NCBI GenBank assembly: GCA_016800925.1
Contig: JABCPU010000710.1
Location: 1 to 29,442, forward strand
DNA length: 29,442 bases
Reading direction: 5' to 3'
From: Suillus spraguei
Taxonomy: Eukaryota > Basidiomycota > Agaricomycetes > Boletales > Suillaceae
Shown here: piece after piece, positions 21,673 through 29,442 of the stretch
How the letters are laid out: the number at the start of each line of letters is the position of its first letter
Position numbering within the stretch: the first letter of the stretch is position 1
The notes under the pieces: generated by a model
The model's database searches: none
Seen by the model: the letters and a program-made list of their open reading frames with translations, nothing else
What the model was told of the DNA's origin: nothing
Program-made: the position numbers and the translations under genes

Positions 21673-22150
21673 GTGTAGGTGTGTATATTTGGCGCAGCAG
21701 ATTTGAAAAATCTGCTTGCTCAATTAACGTGGTGAGAGGCGCATCTCTCTTGGGATGTATGTACTATCGTGTATGTATTGTGAAACACAGGATTCATTTG
21801 GGACTCTTCAGAGCCTTCATCCTTCTCCTAGATCTCGATTTCGACAGGATGAACGCAGATGCGATCACGAGACCATATCAACGCTACCAGATGAAGAGGA
21901 AGATCATTCCCGCAGATGAAGGTGGGGGAACTATCTCCTGTCAAGATGTATCACGACGAGTATTTTCCAGTACATGTGGGATAAATTTCGTAAAGCAGGG
22001 TAGGTAAGTGATCTACATTACTTGGTAGACTGAAACGGCAGCGAGTGGTGGTGTCACGGGGGTGCTCATGAAAGTAAATCGACGGATAAACGTCACAACA
22101 GGAAAGAGGCTTTAAGGAGAGATGAAGGGATTGCTTTGTCCAGTACATCA
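21673..22150. other. Convergent intergenic region, ClpX/RanBP1
   Basis: Contains both 3' ends. A plus-strand stretch at about 21920-22010 can be read, across a one-base shift, as ELSPVKMYHDEYF then FQYMWDKFRKAG and a stop. It looks coding-like, but no upstream exons could be attached and no family is recognised. Confidence 0.35.
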
Positions 22151-22911
22151 TTATTCCTTCTTCTCTTCTGGTGATTCCTCTTTTTTCTCTTCCTCTTCCT
22201 CTTCCTCTTTTCCTTGTTCTTCCTCTGCTTCGGGCGCAGACTTCTCATCAAGAGAGGCACCGCTGTTTATCTTCTGTGTCAACTCAAATTGACGCTTGAA
22301 TTCATTTGCATTATCAGAGTTTGCGAAGCGGATGGCCAGGGTTTCGGCGGTTGGCGGTTCTTCACTGTAGTCAGCAGCAACCTTCCAAACCCAGCTCCTA
22401 TCAGAGCCAATATTAGGCTGAAGGCGCATTTCTGTGGAGACTGTATTTCTTTCAATATAAGCAGAACCAAACAGGCCAAAAATCAAACTAACTGTGGTGG
22501 TTAGCGCAAACCTTGAAGGTCTTGTCGCGTCTCATTACGAGACGGACCTTCTTCGTCTCCTTGTGCTGAAGAAGTTTCACATCGCCAGTGCCGCGCTCTT
22601 TCCACTCGTTTAAGCCATTATCGAAGCGGAAGAGCTTTGCTCGCCTACAATAGCATTAAATGATGGTAGTTAGTGGGTCAAGGGGTATGAAAACGCACAT
22701 CTTAAAGAGCACATCCTCGTCTTCCTCGTAGGTCTTTACCTCCACTTGTTCCGTAAGCTTGATAACAGGCTCAAAATGAGGATCAATCTCCTCGCCCTCT
22801 GGCTGATTACATCGCGCCACAACACCGCAGCTCGTTAGTTGTTAATCATGCTAGACTGGTCTTGTGCGGGAGACTCACCTTGGGCGCGAGTGCATCAGAA
22901 GTATCGGCCAT
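22151..22911 (-). CDS. Ran-binding protein RanBP1 (Yrb1 family)
   Basis: A mainly cytosolic co-activator of RanGAP that releases Ran-GTP from transport receptors after nuclear export. Four exons (22911-22879, 22802-22699, 22644-22493, 22440-22151) total 579 nt, 192 aa, in one frame without indels. The first exon is short ([11 protein letters not shown]). The Ran-binding domain follows: [77 protein letters not shown] and [20 protein letters not shown], which are all the family's hallmarks, including the WKERG and RSWVW signatures. The tail is a run of Glu and Lys ending EEKKE. Introns use donors GTGAGT, GTGCGT and GTTAGT. It is the divergent neighbour of EMP24. Confidence 0.95.
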
Positions 22912-23154
22912 TGTGATTAATTTGTGGTGCTTCTAGGGAATCTGGTTCTGAGTAGACAAAATGACTGAGACTGAGATTACGATTATGGGCAAGATCACAA
23001 AGAACACTCAGGTTTGCAAAGACTGATTCGATTTCTTATCGGGACCCCGAAGACCAGCAGGTCCTAGGGGTCTTATTAGTTTCCCAATTCGGACAGAGCT
23101 TTCTCGAACACGCACCGTGCGTCTGTCACTTAAATTCGTTGCACAACTTTCAAA
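22912..23154. promoter_or_regulatory. Shared divergent promoter region, RanBP1/EMP24
   Basis: 243 bp between the two start codons. No clear TATA box. An ACTGAGACTGAGATTACGATT stretch (about 22963-22984) contains a short imperfect direct repeat. Confidence 0.5.
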
Positions 23155-24005
23155 ATGACAGTGCTTCTGTCGTGGCGACATACGCCATGGCTCATCCTCT
23201 CGATACTGTCTCTAATCTCCTTTGCTTCTGCTCACATGATTGAAGTTGCAGCTTCCAGAAAAGAGTGCTTCTTTGAGGACCTACACGAACACGACCAAAT
23301 GACAGTCACATACCAGGTTGGAGAGGGTGGACACCTCGACATTGACTTTTGGGTATGCCTATTACATCAATATTTGGTTATTCTCGAGAATAACCTTACT
23401 GATGCCCTGCATATAGCTAACGGATCCAGAAAAAAATGTCCTCACTAAGCACATTCGTGAAAGCACTGGCACGACGTCCATAACAGCTGAAAAGGATGGC
23501 CGGTACGAGTACTGCTTCTCTAACCAGATGAGCACAGTGGCGGACAAGATGGTTAGGTACGGCTTTCCATACCTGCAACTTCTTGGTATCTATACTTATG
23601 GGGTGTGCTTAGCTTCAACGTTCACGGTATCATATACGTGTCAGATGAGGGTGAGTGCGCCTACCTTCGGCCATGCTTGCCAAACTGTACTAAATATTAT
23701 TGTTCTTTCTCTTACAGCAGATGTCACTGCTCCTGTTGAGCGCGAGATCCGCTCCCTTGCCATAGGTCTTACATCTGTCAAGGATGAACAAGAATATATT
23801 GTCGTCCGTGAGCGCAGGCATCGGGACACAGCAGAAAGTACCTGCGACCGTGTGAAGTGGTGGTCTGTGCTTCAAGCATTTGTATTGTTCGCGGTAGTTG
23901 CGTGGCAGGTGTATTACCTCAAGGTATGTCATCACTCCTCGCTTACTGCTCCCGTAAACTGATTTATGGCTATAGAGCTTCTTTGAAGTAAAGCGCGTCA
24001 TATAG
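23155..24005 (+). CDS. EMP24: p24 family cargo receptor, EMP24/TMED2 type
   Basis: A type I membrane protein of COPII/COPI vesicles that sorts cargo between ER and Golgi. Five exons (23155-23352, 23417-23556, 23613-23650, 23718-23923, 23976-24005) total 612 nt, 203 aa, the usual size for p24 proteins. It has a signal peptide (hydrophobic run to SFASAH), then a GOLD domain with two cysteines (KECFFED and RYEYCFSN) and GGHLDIDFW. SFNVHGIIYVSDE lies in exons 2-3. The coiled-coil region includes PVEREIRSLAIGLTSVKDEQ. One transmembrane segment follows (WWSVLQAFVLFAVVAWQVYY) and a short cytosolic tail YLKSFFEVKRVI with the FF coat-binding pair. The FFEVKRVI ending is closest to the p24-beta (EMP24/TMED2) subfamily. 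No frameshift was found. Confidence 0.94.
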
Positions 24006-24699
24006 TGCATGGACTAGTGAATATCATACTTCTACTACCCTCATGATTTGAGAGAAGGACGACACGTAACTAACCATTCCATTCACTGCTTAGCGGTCTT
24101 CAACGCCAATAGAAAGATATAAGCAACGGACAACACATTTGTATGGCTTCCAAAGTCGAGTAAAATAGCCATTGTAAAGCTATCGGTGACGTAGCTGGCA
24201 AGAAATTTGACATTATCTACTCTCCTTGAGCTTAGACAAGGAGCACCTGCTAGACAGTCGAATCAGTCCCAAGCTACCGATATGACGCACATCGTGGAAC
24301 CCATACTATGCGCCTAACAGACATTACGGCGTAGCTGACAATCCATCATGCATCACGAATGTCACTTGCCATAGCATATTTCTAAATACTCAATATTAAT
24401 GTTTCAATGACTCGCCTGACAGACTTCGATTATACAATCAACAGAATAGCAGGCATACATAGATCAATGTAAAGTAACATGATAGTCGCTAGCATGCAGG
24501 GAGGATACGTGCAAATGCAATATGGACGCTCCGACAAAATACGAGGAATGAGACAACACGGGGGATAGCGACACAGCGAGTATAGTAGGAATGGGCGATT
24601 TGTTATGATAGCACAAGGAGCGACACTCTGTAATACACGAATAAAAGTACAGGGAAGGCATTGCTTCCATCTAATGAACAAAAAAACATTGCAGGTTAC
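24006..24699. other. Convergent intergenic region, EMP24/kinesin-8
   Basis: Contains the 3' untranslated regions of both genes. Open frames at 24430-24681 (minus) are Cys/Leu/Tyr-rich without domains and are not called. No repeat or RNA gene is recognised. Confidence 0.5.
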
Positions 24700-27600
24700 T
24701 CATCTCCATGTTGGCTTTGAAGATACCCTCATGCTCGAATCAGGCAGAATACTCAGGTCCACACTGATATTAGCACTCGTATCGCTGCTGGGTACTGGGA
24801 GGGTTACCATCGCATTGGATCCCTTCAGCCGCAAGGACCTTGTTGCATTGGAAAGTGAAAGTCTCTTTGGTCTCTTCGCAGGTGAACGCCCGATCGTTTC
24901 TACGCGTCTGGGCCCACTCGTGGACTCGTGCAATGGAGCGTCTTCGGATGGCTGGAGGATCATGCTAGATCGTCTCCTTGCCTTCTCGCTGCGCATAGGA
25001 CCGACGTTCGAGCGCCGACGGGAGTTTTTAGACTGTGTCGTTGTACGGGAGGCTGACGTAGGAAGGCGTCGCGTTGGGCTAGCATCATGGTCCTTGTATT
25101 TCGGAATATGTAGAGATTCTATATCTTGACTATTCATGCTACGGTCTGAGAGTGGTGGTGCACGCCGTATTGGTGAGTCTTCGTCCGCCTCCTGAAGACA
25201 GCCAAGGGAAGACGAGCCTTTCATTTTGAGAAAGCTCGGGTCCAGGCGGCTTGCTCGTGGGCGCTTGCTCGTGCTCGGGTGAAGGATCATGGAAGAATTG
25301 AACCTTGTCGATGATGAAGAGGATGATGCGGGAAGCATGATGTTGCTCAAGTTGAGACTGTCTTCTGTCCGCTCGTCTTCCCATTCGCTCTCGGACCCAG
25401 CAACAGAATGACAGCGTCCACTAACATTCTCGCTGCTATCGCTGGACGTAACGAGAATAACTGGAGGGAATGGGGCGTTTCCCCTATCATCCAGTGCACC
25501 TTGTCCAGCTTCATCTTTCCATTGTACGATTTTCTTCTCTTTCTCCTTGTCGGAGACACGACGGTAGGGTTGACCGATACTGGAACGCAGGGAACGTCGC
25601 GGCGACTTGTACGTCCGCCGTGAAGGTGAAGCGATAGCATTGTAAGACATGGACTTTCTGGAAACTTTGACAGCCTGCGGCAGTGTCGAACCTGATGGTA
25701 CGCGGAATATATCAAGAGTACCCATCCCATGAACCGCATATTCTGCCGTAGTTTGTCCTACCAGGGTTGCAAATGCGTCGTCATTTTGCTGCACCGCACC
25801 ACGAAGCGTAGATGCTATTCCTTCGAAGCCATGTTCTGCTTCTAGATAACTAGCCGCTTCTCCTAACACAGCCGTGCACCGACCGACCATACCCAGGAGG
25901 CTGATGATCATCTCCGTTTGAGAGCGTACCGACTCCTGGACTGCATTACGTTCTCTTTCGGCTCGTACGCGATCGATCTCTGCCTTGCGGCAGCGTGCGT
26001 CTGTCTTGATGCAGTCGACGTGCAGTTCCTCTAGTTTATCGGACCGTCGTTCAGAGACTGCACGTAAGGTCGCCTCAAACATGTTACGGGAGTTTTGGGA
26101 CCGCGTGAGACGAGTTACGAGAGAGGAATCGGGAGTTGTTACGGATTCTTCCAGCTGAGCAAGAGATTTAAGAAGGACACGCTCCGCTTCGAGGTCTGAA
26201 GAAAGCGGGAGAGATGATGAGGCTACCGCATCAATATGTGCAAGCCGAGACCGGATAATGGAAAGTTTCATCTCTGCCACCAAGAACTTTCCAGCACACG
26301 ACGCGCCCTCAATTATACTCGCCTGAGTCTGCTCCATCTTATCCTGCATATCTCGTTTAGAACGGTCAACTTCAGCAGCAGCCTCTGCTCTCTTGCGCTT
26401 GAGAATATCGTTCTCAGCACTGAGCTTGTCAGAAAGCTTGGCTTTAAGCTCGGCAACTTCGAGGTTGAGTCTATTGATAGCCTCGACGTATTGACCTACG
26501 TGTCTGTCGACGTTGACAACATTACGGGTGACAACCTTGGTCTTGATTTTCGTAGCACGTTCGGCATAGAGAAGGGTGTTGTGCGTATCATCGAAGTGCT
26601 GCGATGTAGGGGCAATACAAACCACCATGACAGTCTTACAGTTCCCACCAAGTGAGAACTTTAGCAGTCGAGTAAGTTTGCTGTTGCGATAAGGTACATG
26701 ACGAATAGCGCCACCACTCTCACAGAGCGCGTTAATGCAATTTCCGAGCGCGAGAAGTGATTTGTTGATGTTAGCACCTTCAACCATGCGCTGCCCCATA
26801 TTGCTCGTTGCTGCAGCACGCTCACTACCAGCAAGATCAATAATGGAGAGTGTTGCCATGGTGCGCTGCTCGGTCAGAGAAGCCGTGCGAGGCGCTTGAG
26901 TAACATGCACTTGAAGGACCGCGTGCGATCGCGACGATGTCTCATTCGCATGAGTTGGGGATTGTGTCCTCCGCAAGTTGCCCTGGAGAACAATCTGTTT
27001 GACTTCTTCTGCACTCGTGGGACGGAGCTCGACGAGGCCCACAACCTTGACAGATTTGTCTTCGCGGATTTTCAGGCCACCACGCGGAGTGGGCATGCTA
27101 GGCTCGGAGAGTAGATCTCGAATCTCTTCGTTGTAAATTTCGAGAAAAGTAGCGACGACTTCTATGTTCCAGTCATCCTTTCGATCCTCAATGCGTTGGA
27201 AGAGGTCTGCCATTGTGAGGTAGATAATACCAGGATCGCTTTCAGTACCGCTGGATAGTATGCGTTTTACCACACCCTGTTGCCTATGGAGCATCGTCAA
27301 AAGCTACACGACAGCCTTTAAGGAAATTCGCATACCCCATAGGCAAATACGGTAGCATTGTAGCCGTCCAAAAGGCCATTTAATAGTGGTTTTGCGGTAG
27401 CTTCATACACGTCACCCTGTCTCGCCCCACTATCGAATACTCGATCAAACATGAATCTCTTGTCCTTGTATCTCTTTGTCCCTGGAGGCACGAATCCACG
27501 CTCGACAAACGAACGGGTCTTATCTCTCTCCTCTGGATCAAATGTAAGAATACGGTCATCGACGATTTGCACAATGTCGCGAAGGGGTGCTGACTGAGTT

Positions 27601-27787
27601 ACAAGTCTTCCTGGTGCTGCAAGGGTGCCGTCACCGCGAATTGTAGTATCATAAGATGGTTCTGGAAGACGCGCAGCTTCCCATGTTGTGGGAGGTCTGA
27701 CACGGACTGGGTGATATTAGATTATGAGGAGCACGTTATCAAAGAATCTGAGTCACCCGCGACAGTGATGGAGCCAGCGGCAACCAT
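24700..27787 (-). CDS. Kinesin-8 family motor (Kip3/KIF18-like)
   Basis: Plus-end-directed motor that shortens microtubules in mitosis and nuclear positioning. Exons 27787-27757, 27706-27336 and 27283-24700. The N-terminus reads SITVAVRVRPPTTWEAARLP, then RFMFDRVFD and NATVFAYG, an intron, and the P-loop ATGCGKTHTI. The kinesin-8-like PGIIYLTMADLFQRI follows. Switch I is SSRSHAVLQ and switch II is DLAGSERA; then NINKSLLALGNCINAL, PYRNSKLTRLLKFSLGGNCK and the neck NVDRHVGQYVEAINRL, which is characteristic of kinesin-8. A coiled coil follows, then a Ser/Arg-rich basic tail. One surplus base (an extra C at about 27253-27254, just after KTHTI) breaks the frame; without it the protein is 994 aa. 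The rest of the 2.58 kb last exon is open. Confidence 0.93.
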
Positions 27788-28069
27788 GGCTTGATTAAGG
27801 ACTGTCAGACTATATAGAAACCAATTGGGTGGTTGTCGCTGTGTGCGGTCGCGATAAAAGATGTTAGCTCGACGCAGCGAGCAATTATGAAGAAAGTATA
27901 GATGCAGGAGTCAGTGGGACCTCGTTTCGTTCAAAAATCAACCTGACGCGTCCAACAGTATGCTCACGTGATTTCTTGCCTCGTGACTTGGACTGGCCCA
28001 TAAAATTTCTCAGTTTGTTTCGCCTCCAAATACTGGCAATGAGAGAGCAAATTCACCGGTTCCATCTCC
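27788..28069. other. Intergenic, kinesin-8 upstream region
   Basis: Upstream region of kinesin-8 on the minus strand, ending at the transposase relic. No specific motif is recognised. Confidence 0.45.
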
Positions 28070-28333
28070 ATGGCGGCGGCAATGGTTATCCAGCTCATCA
28101 TAGGCGCTGTCATTCGTTTATATGACCCCATTTCTCAACAAACAGCCTACAATACCTCAATCCTTTCTGGGCATGCATGGGGGCAAGGGCTTGTCAACGG
28201 AGATCCCGACCGGATCAAAAATGAGCTCGGGATGAGAAAGGATGTATTTCATGCACTTGTACAAGAATTTACTTGTGGACTACGTGATTCAAAATGTATA
28301 ACACTCAATGAACAGAGTGTCATATTTCTCTAG
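28070..28333 (+). pseudogene. Truncated Harbinger-type transposase N-terminus (DUF8040-like)
   Basis: Encodes YDPISQQTAYNTSILSGHAW, then GLVNGDPDRIKNELGMRKDV, FHALVQEFT, GLRDSKCITLNEQSVIFL and a stop. This matches the N-terminal module that precedes the DDE nuclease in PIF/Harbinger-like transposases of basidiomycetes, including the GH-W-L-NG-P-RI--ELGM spacing and the final EQ--IFL(Y). A stop codon takes the place of the expected Tyr codon, and the DDE domain is absent: the sequence after 28333 has no similarity to it. It is thus a relic. The start ATG at 28070 is the first in frame and is only nominal. Confidence 0.75.
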
Positions 28334-29442
28334 CTCGTGATGGGAGCGACTGAGGGTAAGGACGCTGGGTAACGGTCGTCCAGCCGCTGAGGAGTGGTCG
28401 TTACATCAGCTTGAACTTGAGCATAAGTCTACGATGTCGTTCTCTCTCTATCTCTCGTTCTATCCATAGGGATCCATTCCATTCTCTCTCTCTCTAATAT
28501 GATATCATGCGGTTCGGAAGAAAACGGAATGTTGAGCACTGATGGTGCTTGATAGGAAGAGGTGGTGCACGCTGTGCTCCCACGATGGGCCATACTGAAA
28601 GTACGAGACTCATCTGAGTGTGTTGTTCTGGCGTGATAGAAGGGTGCCAGAATTCTGGGAGTTGTCTTACAGAAATGCTAGTTTTGCGGTGAAGACTTCC
28701 GCATCGGATGCTGTGATGAGCTCCGTAGGTGAACTAGCAGATCTGGGCATATCGTCTAGTTCGTCGATGGTGGGTGAACTTGTGAAAGCCTGTTGTATTG
28801 TCACAAAGGAGTCACTGCTGGTCACTGTTGTGTCACATCGGTGTCACGCCACAACACACAAACTGAGTTTAAATGGCAGCTGTCCTCAAGTACTGTCGAG
28901 GTTCTCTTCAGCTATGTTCATATGTCGACTCGGACTCAAAATGATAATGATTGGCTATCCTTTGCAATAAGACTGAGTATGATCATGTACAAAAAATGCA
29001 AATCCGTATCACTATCATTTCGCCCTACATACCCAATCCGTTGTCGATATAATTGCTAGTCAGATGGTCGGCTGCCCAGAACACGAGTTGTACACGTACA
29101 TTGACATGCACAGGAAGGCAGATATATACCAATACACGCGTAGTGCACATGTTCCAGGTATAATAAAACATTACCTCAGCTTATTCTCAGCGTTTCCGGC
29201 TCGGTGGTCCATTGGTATTAATTATGTAACATGAACACGGAGCTCCATTTGTTTTCCAAATCCCCGCTAGGTGTATCCGCGACTGTGTACCTGCGTGTCA
29301 CAAGCAGGGAAAAAAGTGGTAAAGAGCACTGGTCCCCCATTCTACCTACCAATTACCAAGGATGGGTTGTGGAGAACTTGCCAGAAGAAGGTCCAAGGGC
29401 CCACAGAGCAAGTTTCACGTCTACAGCCTTCGTAACCGCAGC
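28334..29442. other. Unassigned right end, with a CT-rich simple repeat
   Basis: Contains TCTCTC-rich tracts at about 28439-28496. A 116-codon plus-strand frame at 28620-28970 has a Ser-rich centre and no recognisable domain; it is not called. The last 150 bases have a stop-poor plus-strand reading, but without a start or domain. No tRNA or LTR ends were recognised. Confidence 0.4.

Noticed and set aside
21681..22007. 108-codon plus-strand open frame downstream of ClpX
   Set aside because: The better-looking protein fragments in this stretch lie in other frames, no exon chain could be built, and it lies between two convergent 3' ends.
28620..28970. 116-codon plus-strand open frame with a Ser-rich centre
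   Set aside because: No recognisable domain, no splice or promoter context, and it lies next to simple repeats and transposon debris.
1..29442. CRISPR arrays, bacterial-type operons, tRNA or rRNA genes
   Set aside because: None seen. The genes are intron-rich eukaryotic genes, and no tRNA-like box A/box B pair with a foldable cloverleaf was noticed by eye.

Overview
This is nuclear DNA from a filamentous fungus, most likely a mushroom-forming basidiomycete (Agaricomycetes). The genes are housekeeping eukaryotic genes cut by many GT-AG introns of about 46-80 nt. The transposon remains (a Myb/SANT-like protein of the Harbinger type, a Harbinger transposase N-terminus and several LTR fragments) are common in that class. 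The genus cannot be named from this sequence alone.

Layout. (1) 1-3302, minus: the ubiquitin-activating enzyme E1 gene (UBA1). It runs off the left edge and reads correctly only if at least a dozen single-base indels, mostly homopolymer-length changes, are allowed for. (2) 3303-13500: a repeat-rich block with no intact gene. It holds a ~0.95 kb LTR family in three copies (4396-5344 plus; 11310-12272 minus; a broken plus copy at 11035-12571), a pair of ~1.4 kb inverted repeats (5644-7124 and 8879-10283) that look like opposed retroelement ends, a solo LTR with a perfect 5-bp target duplication (7557-8181), a Myb/SANT-like gene split by nested LTRs (10300-12792), palindromic DNA and a 153-bp nested hairpin. 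(3) 14260-27787: a compact gene island with a cyclin-domain protein (minus), cactin (minus), mitochondrial ClpX (plus), RanBP1 (minus), the p24/EMP24 cargo receptor (plus) and kinesin-8 (minus). Cactin/ClpX and RanBP1/EMP24 are divergent pairs sharing about 230-240 bp of upstream DNA; ClpX/RanBP1 and EMP24/kinesin are convergent. (4) 27788-29442: intergenic DNA with a truncated Harbinger-type transposase N-terminus and a CT-rich stretch.

The island genes do not form a pathway; they are neighbours in unrelated core functions (cell cycle, splicing, mitochondrial proteostasis, nuclear transport, early secretion, microtubule dynamics). Intron chains were built by hand. Summed exon lengths are exact multiples of three for the cyclin (527 aa), RanBP1 (192 aa) and EMP24 (203 aa). 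Kinesin-8 has one extra base and ClpX lacks one.

No new defence or biosynthetic system is apparent. The most unusual observations are a ~48-bp patch that looks like an intron-less copy of nearby DNA, the clustered TGASTCA sites in the retroelement promoters, and the concentration of indels in UBA1.
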